A DNA stretch of 64,000 bases from G963665975 sp963665975 (lineage in GTDB: Bacteria; Bacteroidota; Rhodothermia; Rhodothermales; Bin80). The stretch lies in the NCBI GenBank assembly GCA_963665975.1, contig OY762508.1, positions 186,001-250,000 on the forward strand, read 5' to 3'. Positions 45,794 through 55,342 of the stretch are shown here, piece after piece. A program made the translations under genes and the position numbers. How positions within the stretch are numbered: position 1 is the stretch's first letter; each line of letters opens with the position of its first letter. Under the pieces are notes generated by a model. The model saw only the letters and a list, made by a program, of their open reading frames with translations. It was not told the DNA's origin and did not search any database.

Positions 45794-46459
45794 CTATTCC
45801 GAATCGGAAAGCGCCTCGAGCATTTTCTCCATGCGCGCGATCTCAGTTACCTGATCGACATGGATGTCCGAGGCCAACTTGAATGCAGCTTCGTCTTGCC
45901 CGGCGCCATCGACGGCGAACAGGACTTTAACCATTGTTACGGCGCCCTGATGGTGCTGAATCATGTACTGCAAGAAGAGACGATCGAATTCCACTCCTTT
46001 TGCCAACTCCAATTCGCGAATCTGGTCGGGAGTCAACATGCCCGGCATGGACATAGCATGATGCCCGCCATGATGCACCATCAAGGTCGTCCCCTTAATA
46101 TCCACTTCCGGCACGGTCTGGCCACGATCGCGCAACCACCGCTGCATCGCAGTAATTTCATCTTTCTGGGCGTTGATAATGCGCGCCGCTAATGTCCTAA
46201 TCTGCGAATTCGCCCCGTTCATCGGGGCCAGCGCCGACATAACAAGTGCTTGCGCATGATGGGCTATCATTCCAGTCATGAAGTCCACATCGGCCTCGGT
46301 AAACCGCGTGCGGCTATCTTCCAACCGGGCCCAATAGAGCTCCTCCAGCCGGTGCTCGGTAGATTGTTCGTTAGATTGTGTGGTCCGACCGAGCCCACTG
46401 CAGCCGGCAAGCAACACACAAGTACACATCGCGAGAACGGAGGCCGACATCTGAGGCAT
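45794..46459 (-). CDS. DUF305 metal-associated lipoprotein
   Basis: A 221-residue lipoprotein (signal MCTCVLLAGC) with two ferritin-like DUF305 helices pairs: DVDFMTGMIAHHAQALVMS and FDRLFLQYMIQHHQGAVTMV. A His/Met-rich loop lies between them (MVHHGGHHAMSMPGML). DUF305 proteins are linked to periplasmic copper or other metal handling, and the His/Met pattern fits. It is the first gene of a two-gene unit with the LVIVD protein downstream. Confidence 0.9.
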   Translation of the reverse strand: MPQMSASVLAMCTCVLLAGCSGLGRTTQSNEQSTEHRLEELYWARLEDSRTRFTEADVDFMTGMIAHHAQALVMSALAPMNGANSQIRTLAARIINAQKDEITAMQRWLRDRGQTVPEVDIKGTTLMVHHGGHHAMSMPGMLTPDQIRELELAKGVEFDRLFLQYMIQHHQGAVTMVKVLFAVDGAGQDEAAFKLASDIHVDQVTEIARMEKMLEALSDSE

Positions 46460-46572
46460 GTGCTACAAAGGTCAGGTACAGTACCGAAGGCCTGCAGGTA
46501 TCGTTGCGTCAAACCATAATATACGAATACTCACGCATAGTAGGCACATTGGCTCGGGCTCTTGAACTATCG

Positions 46573-49500
46573 CTAGAACATCGCACTCATGCTGAGGCGC
46601 ATCGTATGGACTGCGGGTGTGTCCGCGGGCTTGCGCCCATTGTAGGCCGCTGTTGCCCGCAGGACGGCGCTTATTTGGTACCAGGCATTGAAAGTCCATA
46701 AGAACGAGGTCCCCGGACCCCGCCCGTCGGTGAGTTCAAACTGCGCAAGGCCTGTCGTCAAACCCGGTCCGTCCGTAACCACTGAGGCCACCTCCGCTCG
46801 CGCGGTCATGCTTAGGCGCCGGGCAAGTGCATAACGCGCCGTAACAGGCACTTTCCAAACTCGTGCGTCCGCCGACTTTCTGGAATACGAAAGGCTTGCT
46901 ATAAGTTGCACTTCCCCGGTCGGACTAAAAGCCACTTCAGGAACGATGGTCACACTGCGAATATCATATGTCCGCGAGGAAAAGGCTTCGCTCTCGGTCT
47001 TGTTGCGTTCTGCGAACGCAATGAGGCGCATGGCCCACGCATCTGTCGGCTTCAGCCGACCTTCTACCTTCCATTGCCGGGCCAATCGCGTCTCCGTACC
47101 TGCGGCCAACTCGTTCAGACTGCGGGCCTCATGGTAGGACAGGTTAAGACCATAGCGGGGCTGGTTGCGAAACAGGAACAGGTCCTGCTGAAAGCGCAGG
47201 CGCCCCTTAAGCGTATGAATAGGACTTCTAAACTGGCTGAGTCGCAGGAGATAGACTTGCGCCAGATCGGGATTGCGGCTCTTCTCCTGGATTTGAATGC
47301 TCGTGCGGGCATAGACATTGCTCAGGCGCCGTTTCCATGCCGAGGACGAGGTCCGCCAGCGCCGGGCAGGATCCACCTGCAGCGTAAAGCGCGTCTGCAC
47401 CCCAATTACCGACTGCAGCGAATCCGAAGGGATCAGCGTGCGTGCATACGTGCCCGCATCCTGAATCCGCTCCGGAAGGAATTCGTCAATTTGAACAACG
47501 CCATCGCCGTTGGCATCCTCCCACACGTACTCGCCCAATTCGGGCCCTGTGCGGATATACACCTCTTGTAGCGTAGGCGTACGCTCTGTTAGTGCCTCAT
47601 ACAGCCAGTCCAGGTACAGGGCGCGCTGCCAGGGTTGCCACCGCCCCGTCCATCGCATAACAACAGATTGACGATCCTGCAATTGCCGCTCGGTTCGAAA
47701 AAAGTCGCTATAGACGAGTTTGCGCAGGCCCACTCTGCCTTCGGTGCGAAAATTTTGAGCCAGTTTACCGTCGAAATTTGTCTCAAGGGTTACACTGCGG
47801 CTACCGTCGCGCAAAGCACCATCCGTCCACAGATCTTCCGTGCGCACCTCTACAAGTGCGCCGACCTCGTTGGAGCCCGTGCTAAACGTCAGGCCAGACC
47901 GGTATTCGTCGGCGTCCCGGGAAGCCGCGGTTAAACTGTCCGTCCCCGTCCGGCGTTGTCGGCGATACGACTGCTCTGCCTCTACGTGTGCGATAATGCG
48001 GCCACCAATAAACGATTGTTCAATACGCCCTCGTTGCCGCAGCCACGAACCGTCCTCCTGGAGCGTCACGTCATTGCTCCGAATGAATATTCGTCGCAAG
48101 AATACCGTCGGTAGACGCTCCTGCACCACGTCTAACGTGACCTCTTCACGTGAGGCACGAAACGAATCAGTCAGCCGGATTCGCCCAATGTCTGCAGCGA
48201 TACCTGTTCCTGACGATAGTATCCACTTCATATTTGCTTCTTCAATGACTTCCTGGCCGACCTGCACGATGTTCCCTCCCCGTGCAACCCTCCGCTTGTC
48301 CAGATTCCACTTTCTGGCAAATTCAACGGGACGAGAGCGATTAAACGTGGCAAAATGATTTCCGGTAAACCGACGCCGTACATGCCCTGAAAACTCACCG
48401 AGCGATGTTTCCTGAATGGATAGCTCCCAGGGCTTGAGGCGAAGGCCCGCGATCCAGGCGTTCGCCCGGTCATCGCCAGCATCCAGCCGGGAGAGGCGGT
48501 TCTTGTCATGGACGGACTGCGCCCATTCACCAAACATCTCCAGGCCTTGGACAGGCTGAAAGCCGCCTCTCAAATCCAGCATTCGCTGCTGACTGGGCTT
48601 GGGAAGTAGACGGACAGGGTCGTAGGAACCGCGGCCTCGCCCGTGCCACACATAGAGAATCCCATTCGTGGCATGCCCTTCACGCGCATACGAACCATTA
48701 CCGGCGCCCACGTGGGAATAATGCACCCGGTAAACGGGGCCGGCAGGAGGCGCTGACACCGCCTCATAGATCTGCTCTCGCACGCCTGTAACGAGTGTGT
48801 CGCGGCGAATGTACTGGACAAATGGAGCCTCGGCATCGTACGCAACTTCTGCAGCGCCACTCCGAACAGCCGCCTGGTCGCCGACGCTTGCCAGCAACTG
48901 CTGGTCGTCTTCTGTGAGACCGAGCTCCTGACTGAAGGTGCGCGCATCTGCTTCGCGTATGAACGTAGCCCCGAAACGTCCGCGGGGGCTGCCATCACTG
49001 TGCCGCCCGAAAGCCAGGTCTGTGTCGGCGCCAAGCAGTGTGCGCGTAAACTCCGTGGTGCGGTACTGGAATTCGACGACAACGCGATTGTCTCGCCGAA
49101 TGAGGCGATTGGATGTAAACGTGACCTCGCCGGTGGCGTAGTCAATGACGTAATCGTTCGACTGTCCACGCGTCACGCGTGCGCCATCGATATACACGAC
49201 TTCCGAACCCGGTACAACGAAGATAAATCGCTCACCACTCGCCCCCGTAAGCCGGTAGGGCCCCTGGACGCCATCGGTTATCGTAATGTCCTGACTCCGG
49301 TAAATGCCCCGTGCCGTCGCACCCATCGCGCCTATGGTTCCCTCTGACAGAATAGATGACCCAGCGGGTGACGCTTTGAGCCCTATCCCCTGCACTTTGC
49401 GAGCAAAGCGTGCGAACTCGCTCGTCTCATAGCGGACATCGAAGTCTCCCAACTGCGCGGCGCCATATTGCGCATCGATTTCAATATATACGCGATCGAA

Positions 49501-50106
49501 TTCATTCAGACGCTGCGTGGTCCCCTCGGGAAGAATAGGCGTGCTCTCGTCCGTCAAAACAGCGTGTACGTTGACGCCGTCAGCAATCTGGCCATCCATC
49601 CGTAACCGCAGGCCGGATTCCACAATCGCATCGCGGTTGTTGCCTGCTAAAATGCCACGCGTAATCGATCCGCTTCGCCGAAGATTTACGCCATTTGCTG
49701 TCCGTTGAAGAGGCGCTACTGGCACATCGGGAGACCGGGCAGAATCTGTGGCTGTGCTGTCACGCCGGGCAACCGCATTGCGGTACGTATCCTGGATGGC
49801 AAATCCCCATGTTCTGTAGACCGCTACGACGGAAGCGCCTGGGGCAAGATCCGGGATCCACAATCGCCCATAGCGATGATCAAGACGGTATTGGGTGGAA
49901 TCAAGGCGACTTCCAGCCACATAAATGGATTCCGTGCCTTTGCGCAGGAATGGGCGCAAAACGAATGGTTGCGGTAGATCTGTGCGGACCGTATCCCGGT
50001 TGACTCCCAGATTCGCGAGGCCGGATGAACGATCCTGGCCACTTGCGGATGAGAGCGCGCCAACCATTCCAAGAGTGCAGAGGACACAGGCCAGCCGCAC
50101 GTGCAT
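46573..50106 (-). CDS. Very large predicted outer-membrane beta-barrel protein
   Basis: About 1177 residues from ATG 50106 (signal LACVLCTLGMVGALSSASGQ); a TTG at 50154 is the alternative. The N-terminal third has globular beta segments (FVLRPFLRKGTESIYVAGSR, YVIDYATGEVTFTSNRLIRR). The rest is long alternating-hydrophobicity strands rich in Arg and aromatic residues. It ends in a barrel-closing strand (HTMRLSMSAMF, terminal Phe). No plug or TonB box is seen. The repeated phrase V-Y-I-D-G-x-x-V and the IDYATG element recall SprA-like/gliding-system surface proteins, but the match is weak. Function is unassigned. Confidence 0.75.
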   Translation of the reverse strand: MHVRLACVLCTLGMVGALSSASGQDRSSGLANLGVNRDTVRTDLPQPFVLRPFLRKGTESIYVAGSRLDSTQYRLDHRYGRLWIPDLAPGASVVAVYRTWGFAIQDTYRNAVARRDSTATDSARSPDVPVAPLQRTANGVNLRRSGSITRGILAGNNRDAIVESGLRLRMDGQIADGVNVHAVLTDESTPILPEGTTQRLNEFDRVYIEIDAQYGAAQLGDFDVRYETSEFARFARKVQGIGLKASPAGSSILSEGTIGAMGATARGIYRSQDITITDGVQGPYRLTGASGERFIFVVPGSEVVYIDGARVTRGQSNDYVIDYATGEVTFTSNRLIRRDNRVVVEFQYRTTEFTRTLLGADTDLAFGRHSDGSPRGRFGATFIREADARTFSQELGLTEDDQQLLASVGDQAAVRSGAAEVAYDAEAPFVQYIRRDTLVTGVREQIYEAVSAPPAGPVYRVHYSHVGAGNGSYAREGHATNGILYVWHGRGRGSYDPVRLLPKPSQQRMLDLRGGFQPVQGLEMFGEWAQSVHDKNRLSRLDAGDDRANAWIAGLRLKPWELSIQETSLGEFSGHVRRRFTGNHFATFNRSRPVEFARKWNLDKRRVARGGNIVQVGQEVIEEANMKWILSSGTGIAADIGRIRLTDSFRASREEVTLDVVQERLPTVFLRRIFIRSNDVTLQEDGSWLRQRGRIEQSFIGGRIIAHVEAEQSYRRQRRTGTDSLTAASRDADEYRSGLTFSTGSNEVGALVEVRTEDLWTDGALRDGSRSVTLETNFDGKLAQNFRTEGRVGLRKLVYSDFFRTERQLQDRQSVVMRWTGRWQPWQRALYLDWLYEALTERTPTLQEVYIRTGPELGEYVWEDANGDGVVQIDEFLPERIQDAGTYARTLIPSDSLQSVIGVQTRFTLQVDPARRWRTSSSAWKRRLSNVYARTSIQIQEKSRNPDLAQVYLLRLSQFRSPIHTLKGRLRFQQDLFLFRNQPRYGLNLSYHEARSLNELAAGTETRLARQWKVEGRLKPTDAWAMRLIAFAERNKTESEAFSSRTYDIRSVTIVPEVAFSPTGEVQLIASLSYSRKSADARVWKVPVTARYALARRLSMTARAEVASVVTDGPGLTTGLAQFELTDGRGPGTSFLWTFNAWYQISAVLRATAAYNGRKPADTPAVHTMRLSMSAMF

Positions 50107-50154
50107 CGCAGTATTAGAAAGCCAGGACTTTGCGAAGTAGCGCTTTTGAATCAA

Positions 50155-50920
50155 TAGGCAAGCCGTCAGCAGTACACTCCGTTACAAATTCTAGGTGGAT
50201 CATCAGAGTACGAATCAGCGAACCACAAGTGCCTCTATCGGGTGGTTGCTCGTCACTCCTCCACTGTAATCAAGAATACACCGCTTCCCTCCTGAATGCG
50301 GAAATAGTGAGCCACCATATCGGGAGATTGCCAGCACCCGGCAACAATGCGTCGGATGCTGCGAACTGCGAGAGCCTATAGTTCTAGCCTACCGGCCTCA
50401 CCCAGCGATCTGCTGATCGTTCAATTCGTTGGGGCGATTCCAGGTAGCTAACCTCTGACTCTGCGGATACGTACTATAGCTTTGGCATGCCGGTACTTTG
50501 ACTAGTCCAGCAGAGCAATTATCTCGATCCTAAGACAACCTCCCTGCCCTCAGCGAAGACCCAACGTATTGTGTTGTGTTTGGATTACCGAAGACGCAAT
50601 TTCAGGTTCTTAGATTGTGCGAGAAATACCTATGCGACCAGCAGCGTGAAAAAAAGTAACGATTTGATCCATAACCACTAACACCATACCTGACTGTTGC
50701 TGGAACGAATCGGGCAAGAGAACTCATATCTTGGGTATACCAGAGTTAGAATCTGGGACGTATTGCTTTGTGAAGGAACGAACGCAAAATCAGATCGCCT
50801 CCTCTGTGCCGTTAGCAAAGAAAATCCTTTACAGGTAATGACCTGTCTGTCATAACATATTACGTTCTAGTCTCAGGTTCACCACGGCGGTCAGGTTTCG
50901 GCTCCTCCGGTTGAGGAGTC
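50155..50920. other. Gene-free stretch (about 0.77 kb)
   Basis: AT-richer than its neighbours, with no open frame of protein-like composition on either strand. A hairpin CTCCTC-N5-GAGGAG at 50902-50918 lies just beyond the stop of the pseudogene that follows, but lacks a T-run. No tRNA, ncRNA or IS terminal repeat was recognised. It joins a clearly decayed region on its right. Confidence 0.5.
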
Positions 50921-51240
50921 TCACGTCAGTACCTCCCAACGCCCTGCTCTGTCTGATCCTACTCGACGGAGGGCTCCCGCGGCCTTCAGCTTTTCCAGGT
51001 GGTACTTGACCCCTTCTGGCGTCAGACCAACACGCTCGGCGAGTGTCGCCCGGTCAACTCAGGTTCGGATCTCAGGTAGTCCAGGATTCTGTCCTGGGTA
51101 GTTTTCTGGGTAGTACTCCGGGCTGCTGAAAACGGAAACCTCAACCACAGACCAATGGCAATCGCTTCCAGCTTCTACGTCGGCGTCGGGTTGCGGGCCT
51201 TGTGGCACATGTCTACTATCCGCCGGATCAAGCGAACTGC
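50921..51240 (-). pseudogene. C-terminal remnant of an AlbA_2-type ATP-binding/winged-helix protein
   Basis: The minus strand contains VDMCHKARNPTPT, a TAG stop, then KLEAIAIGLWLRFPFSAARS, TTQKTTQDRILDYLRSEPEL, a one-base frame change, and RATLAERVGLTPEGVKYHL, EKLKAAGALRRVGSDRAGRWEVLT. This matches the end of AlbA_2/HATPase_4 proteins: I-x-x-M/C-x-x-A, the KTTQ linker and a terminal winged helix. The upstream domains are absent. A stop and a frameshift within a well conserved tail show decay after the gene was truncated. Confidence 0.7.
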
Positions 51241-51763
51241 GGTAGGTATAAGGTGAGCGGGCAACCTTTATGCCTACGACAGAATCCGGGAGCGGACGCC
51301 ACTGCGCATGCGCGGCAAGACTGGTCGCCAATGTGCTGCTTCCGGAATACCCGTGGCGTAGCGCAATGATTTCCTGTCGCCCGGTATAGAGCCTGGCCAG
51401 GGTAATGGCCGATTCCACGGCCTCGGTCCCGCTATTGGTGAAGAGACAGGTAGCAAGGCCACCCGGCGCGATGTGGCGCAACCGTTTCGCAACACCCACC
51501 TGCTGCTCATTCACATACAGGGGAGACGTGTGACCAATGCGCGAGGCCTGCCTGTGGATACGCTCGATGACTTCTTGGTGGCAGTGCCCGACAGACGTCG
51601 TGAGTATGCCGGCGAACATGTCCAGATACGTCTTTCCATTCGCATCGGTTACATGGACGCCCTTGCCCTCCACGAGCGCGAGGGGCTCACGATAGGCCGG
51701 TTTGACGCACGGAAAGACAAGCTCCTCGTGTTCCCGGTATACGGCCTGATTGCTTCCCTGCAT
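51241..51763 (-). pseudogene. Truncated class III aminotransferase (alanine-glyoxylate-type) fragment
   Basis: The N-terminal 175 or so residues of a PLP-dependent class III aminotransferase. ATG at 51763 gives MQGSNQAVYREHEELVFPCV. Family motifs follow: VTDANGKTYLDMFAGILTTS, VGHCHQEVIERIHRQ, FTNSGTEAVESAITLARLYTG and YSGSSTLATSL. The sequence stops being aminotransferase-like at about ARSPYTYR. It then runs on in another frame through the winged-helix pseudogene to a stop at 51059. The catalytic lysine and the whole PLP domain end are missing, so no activity is expected. Confidence 0.8.
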
Positions 51764-51800
51764 TCCCAACCCAGGCAGACCCGACCCCAATCCAACGCGC

Positions 51801-52460
51801 TTATTGGTCAGCAATAGTCAGATCGTCGGAAAGCTCATTCGTATCATCCGGCCGGATTTCGACGCCGCTCTGCTCGAGCAGCGCCCCGCACTGGTCGATG
51901 CCTGCAACCAGGCCAGCCGCTAATTTGCCAGTCTTGATCCCGTCACGGATGCTCAGCACCACATTCGACCATGCCTCCTGAGTCACCTTCTGATTGATTC
52001 CCGCATCCCCCACCACTTCGATCCGATGCTCGAACAGGGACACAAATAGCAAAATGCCAGTGCGGTCGCGGGTATTGAACACTTCTTTCTCGACAAAGGC
52101 CTGCAACGCACGCCGGTGAACCTGTTCAGCGAGCAGAGCATTCCCCACAAGTATGCGCCGCAGCGCCGGCACATAGGCCGCAAGTGCGACGCCAAGGAGT
52201 GCCGCCCCCACGATCACGGTGGCCTGACTTGTGCCACTATACAGCCATGAAAGGCTCCATCCCTGGTAAAACCTCGACAGGAGCACCAGCGCGCAGAAGG
52301 CAATGGCGCCAGCAATCGTGGCACCGCGCCACAGGGCTATTTCGTAGCGCGCGCTACGACGGGTGATATAGGGCACGATCTCCCCAGAGGTCCGCTTCTC
52401 CGCGGAGAAAACTGCCTCGCGGATCTGGCTCCTGTCTTCATCCGAGAGTATCTCTTTCAT
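51801..52460 (-). CDS. TPM-domain membrane protein
   Basis: About 219 residues from ATG 52460 (MKEILSDEDRSQIREAVFSA); the frame continues to a TTG at 52517 overlapping modB, but ATG is preferred. The sequence shows a TPM (Psb32/phosphatase-like) fold: EKRTSGEIVPYITRRSARY, two hydrophobic helices at about 45-62 and 80-97, then FNTRDRTGILLFVSLFEHRI, EVVGDAGINQKVTQEAWSN and GKLAAGLVAGIDQCGALLEQ. TPM proteins are membrane-associated and of uncertain activity. It occupies the place where modC would be expected. Confidence 0.85.
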   Translation of the reverse strand: MKEILSDEDRSQIREAVFSAEKRTSGEIVPYITRRSARYEIALWRGATIAGAIAFCALVLLSRFYQGWSLSWLYSGTSQATVIVGAALLGVALAAYVPALRRILVGNALLAEQVHRRALQAFVEKEVFNTRDRTGILLFVSLFEHRIEVVGDAGINQKVTQEAWSNVVLSIRDGIKTGKLAAGLVAGIDQCGALLEQSGVEIRPDDTNELSDDLTIADQ

Positions 52461-52506
52461 GAGTTCGGATCGATTCGTGATACGGACAAGCGTAATTGCA
52501 ATTGGC

Positions 52507-53199
52507 TTACCTGGCAAATCGGTTGCGATGAAGGCGACGCGTCAACCACGCATGCGCCGCCAGGCTGAGCATGGACAGCACAACGGCGACGACAACCAGT
52601 CGCAATGCGGCCGCATCTCCACCGATTTGATTAATGCGGGTAAAGATAGCTAGTGGGATTGTACGCGTTTGCCCTGGCAAGTTGCCCGCCAGCACGATGG
52701 TTGCTCCGAATTCACCAACCGCTCGCGCAAATGCCAGTACGATGCCTGCGGCTATGCCGCGCGCCGCTAGTGGCAGGGTCACATGCCGAAAGGCTGCCCA
52801 GCGACTTCCTCCGTACACATAGGCGGCCTCCTCCCACTCGGGATCAATCTGTTCGAATGCTACGCGTATCGTTTGCACGAGGAGCGGAAAGGCAAGAATG
52901 CCGGCCGCCAACGCCGCGCCCCATGCGGTAAAGGCAATTCGCAGGCCAAGCGTGTCGCGCAGCCATCCTCCAACAACACCCTCTGGCCCTAGCAGGATGA
53001 GCAACAGCAGGCCCGTGACTACGGGCGGCAGCACCAATGGAAGTTGCACCAGGTTCTCTATCACGAACTTGTACGGCCTGCGATGCCGGGCCAGGTCGTA
53101 GGCCACAGCAATACCGATGGGCAGGCTTACCCCTACTGCGAGTAGCGCAACCCGCACAGACAGCATGACCGCCTCCCACTCTTCCTGTGACAACATCAT
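52507..53199 (-). CDS. modB: Molybdate ABC transporter permease
   Basis: A 230-residue inner-membrane permease with five hydrophobic helices and the molybdate-type consensus: SLPIGIAVAYDLARHR, LPLVLPPVVTGLLLLILL, the EAA loop EEAAYVYGGSRWAAFRHVTL, and FARAVGEFGATIVLAGNLPG. It imports molybdate or tungstate with ModA and an ATPase. It is 70 bases after modA. No modC follows; the ATPase must be encoded elsewhere or shared. Confidence 0.93.
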   Translation of the reverse strand: MMLSQEEWEAVMLSVRVALLAVGVSLPIGIAVAYDLARHRRPYKFVIENLVQLPLVLPPVVTGLLLLILLGPEGVVGGWLRDTLGLRIAFTAWGAALAAGILAFPLLVQTIRVAFEQIDPEWEEAAYVYGGSRWAAFRHVTLPLAARGIAAGIVLAFARAVGEFGATIVLAGNLPGQTRTIPLAIFTRINQIGGDAAALRLVVVAVVLSMLSLAAHAWLTRRLHRNRFAR

Positions 53200-53268
53200 C
53201 GGCAGTGTCCTGAAGAACCCTCTACGGTACGATTCGACATCGTTGCATCCATTGGCGAGACAATCATC

Positions 53269-54018
53269 TTACGGAAAGGGCACAAATCCGTAACGCTCCC
53301 ACAGGCCCCGCTGCGCCGGATCTGTGGCGAATGCCACCAGACGCTCAGCGCCGTGTGGGTTGGACCCACCCCGCAATGACGCCACTGCATAGCGGATGTT
53401 CGGCGCACAATCCGATGGCCAAAAGAGCAGCACGCGCATGGCACGCACCATACGGATATCCGAAGCATACACTATTGCTACGTCAGCCGCTCCCGTCTGG
53501 GCGGACAACAGCGCAGCCCGCACGTCAATCGTCGGAACAAGCCGGCTTTCCGTGGCCTTCCACAGGTTCGCGCACTCCAACCCTTCGCGGGCATACACGC
53601 CTGCAGGAACATGCTCGGGATCGGCCACTGCGATACGCTGCGCCCCAGCCAGATCATGGATGGATGAAAGCGTCGACATGTCTGATCGCCCGACTACCAC
53701 AAGATGGTTGCCAAAGAGCTCCCGCGCCGGTCCTACAAGCCTTCCCCGCGCTTCAAGATGATCCATCCACGCCACGTTTGCGGAGAAGAATACGTCCGCG
53801 GGCGCACCGTGCTCGATCTGCCGGGCAAGCAGTGACGTAGACGCCACGCTGAGCGCGACACGGTAGCCCGGATAAGCGATTTCAAAGGAGTCCGCAAGCG
53901 CCTCTACGGCGTCCGTGAGCGAAGCTGCCGCCAGGACGGTGATGCGCGCCTGCTGCTGCGAATCGTCGACGCAGCCCGCAGCCAATAAACCCAACAGTGC
54001 CAGGATACCCCGGCGCAT
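53269..54018 (-). CDS. modA: Molybdate-binding lipoprotein
   Basis: A 249-residue lipoprotein (lipobox LAAGC, Cys16) with the ModA fold: ITVLAAASLTDAVEALADSF, ASTSLLARQIEHGAPADVFF (anion-binding Ser region), GRSDMSTLSSIHDL, and VQTGAADVAIVYASD (seen as SAQTGAADVAIVYASD). It delivers molybdate/tungstate to ModB. Its start abuts the stop of the zinc-ribbon TPR gene, so these two genes and modB form one transcription unit. Confidence 0.93.
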   Translation of the reverse strand: MRRGILALLGLLAAGCVDDSQQQARITVLAAASLTDAVEALADSFEIAYPGYRVALSVASTSLLARQIEHGAPADVFFSANVAWMDHLEARGRLVGPARELFGNHLVVVGRSDMSTLSSIHDLAGAQRIAVADPEHVPAGVYAREGLECANLWKATESRLVPTIDVRAALLSAQTGAADVAIVYASDIRMVRAMRVLLFWPSDCAPNIRYAVASLRGGSNPHGAERLVAFATDPAQRGLWERYGFVPFP

Positions 54019-55031
54019 CAGGAGCCACCTCCCTGTCGGATCGATTGTATAGCACTGCTGGCTCGCTCGTAGTGGGCCGATGCCGAGTCAGAAAGCGTCA
54101 TCACTTTTTCGAATTGCTCAATTGCCTTGTCAGGCCGATTGATCATGGTCAGCATCAGCCCGTAATTGAAATTGGCATTGAGATGGGTGGGGTCGGCCTC
54201 CAACACGCGTTTGATTTCGCTGACGCCTTTCATGGGGTTGCCCGTGTGAAGGTAGGCTGTCGCCATGTCCGTGCGGACATCCAAATTGTCCATATCCAAC
54301 ACGAGCGCCTGCTCATACGCGGTGACGGCCTGCGATGCCACCTCCGCCTTGCGCACAGGGTCCGGGATATCGGTCATCCAGTCATAATACAGATCACCTG
54401 CACGCTTCCATGCGTCGGCCGTCCCGATTGCCCTGGCGATGGCCTGCTGCTCGCCAGCGGCCAGATCCATGCGCCCCTCACGTACGAACAGAAACAGCTT
54501 TTCGCGTTGCTTTGCTACACGCTCTTGGCCATCCAGTAGCGCGATTTCCGCATCAAGAGCAGCCACGATTTCTGAGAGGTCCTGCGGCAAGGCCTCCTCC
54601 GGTTGGGGGCTACTCTGGGGGGCTTCTTCGACGGCAGGCGTCTGTTCGTCCACTTTCTTGCTCACCGCCGTGATCATAAACAGCGCCACTACGAGAACCA
54701 ACCCGGCGCTGATGATTATGCCAACTTGGCGCGGCAGCGTCTGCTGGCCTGACGCGGCCGTTTCAAGAGCATGCTCCTCTTTCGGCCTTACCTCTGCAGG
54801 GGGGGTCCGGGGACGCGGCAACTCCTGTAACCTGGCTCCGCACTGGGAGCAAAACCGGGCACCTGACGGATTTCGCCAGCCGCAGCCGTTGCAATAAACC
54901 GCCGTCGGAGATTCCTCGACGATGTTCGTGTCCGGTGCCTCTACCGGCCATCCGCACAAGGAGCACTGCTCTGCGCCAACGGTGACACGGGCACCGCATT
55001 CAGCACATGTTTGCACCGCTGGAGAATTCAC
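54018..55031 (-). CDS. Double zinc-ribbon, membrane-anchored TPR protein
   Basis: A 337-residue protein. Two N-terminal zinc ribbons (CAECGARVTVGAEQCSLCG and CNGCGWRNPSGARFCSQCG) precede a Pro-rich linker, one TM helix at about 103-125 (VGIIISAGLVLVVALFMITA), an acidic linker, and a C-terminal TPR array at about 200-335 (AVTAYEQALVLDMDNLDVR, LNANFNYGLMLTMINRPDKA). This architecture suits a scaffold at the membrane. Its stop touches the modA start, but no functional link to molybdate is known. Confidence 0.88.
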   Translation of the reverse strand: MNSPAVQTCAECGARVTVGAEQCSLCGWPVEAPDTNIVEESPTAVYCNGCGWRNPSGARFCSQCGARLQELPRPRTPPAEVRPKEEHALETAASGQQTLPRQVGIIISAGLVLVVALFMITAVSKKVDEQTPAVEEAPQSSPQPEEALPQDLSEIVAALDAEIALLDGQERVAKQREKLFLFVREGRMDLAAGEQQAIARAIGTADAWKRAGDLYYDWMTDIPDPVRKAEVASQAVTAYEQALVLDMDNLDVRTDMATAYLHTGNPMKGVSEIKRVLEADPTHLNANFNYGLMLTMINRPDKAIEQFEKVMTLSDSASAHYERASSAIQSIRQGGGS

Positions 55032-55054
55032 GGATACGGTAGCTATCTGGATTC

Positions 55055-55342
55055 TTACTGGCTCAACGACCGGTTAACCGCTTCACGGAAATTCTTGGAG
55101 GCCTTGAATACAGGGACATAGCGAGCAGCCACGTCTACGGTTTCCCCGGTCACGGGATTCCGCGCCGTGCGCGCAGCGCGGTGCTGGGCCCGAAATGAAC
55201 CAAAACCTCGCAATTCAACGCTGTCTCCCCGCTGGACTGCGGAAATGACCGTAGCCATAAACCCGTTGATGATCGCTTCGGCCTCAATCTTGGTAAGGCC
55301 TGTCCCGCTGGAGACCTGCTCAATGATTTCTGCTTTAGTCAC
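55055..55342 (-). CDS. HU/IHF-family DNA-binding protein
   Basis: A 95-residue nucleoid protein with the full family pattern: MTKAEIIEQVSSGTGLTKIE, VELRGFGSFRAQHRAARTAR, and NPVTGETVDVAARYVPVFKA. Length and the RNP-like arm are standard. Translation starts at GTG 55342. It is followed on the same strand by nothing closer than the TPR gene stop to its left, and probably has its own promoter. Confidence 0.95.
   Translation of the reverse strand: MTKAEIIEQVSSGTGLTKIEAEAIINGFMATVISAVQRGDSVELRGFGSFRAQHRAARTARNPVTGETVDVAARYVPVFKASKNFREAVNRSLSQ

Noticed and set aside
46906..47571. 221-residue plus-strand open frame
   Set aside because: It lies wholly antisense to the large outer-membrane protein and has no protein-like features; it is a shadow of that gene's codon usage.
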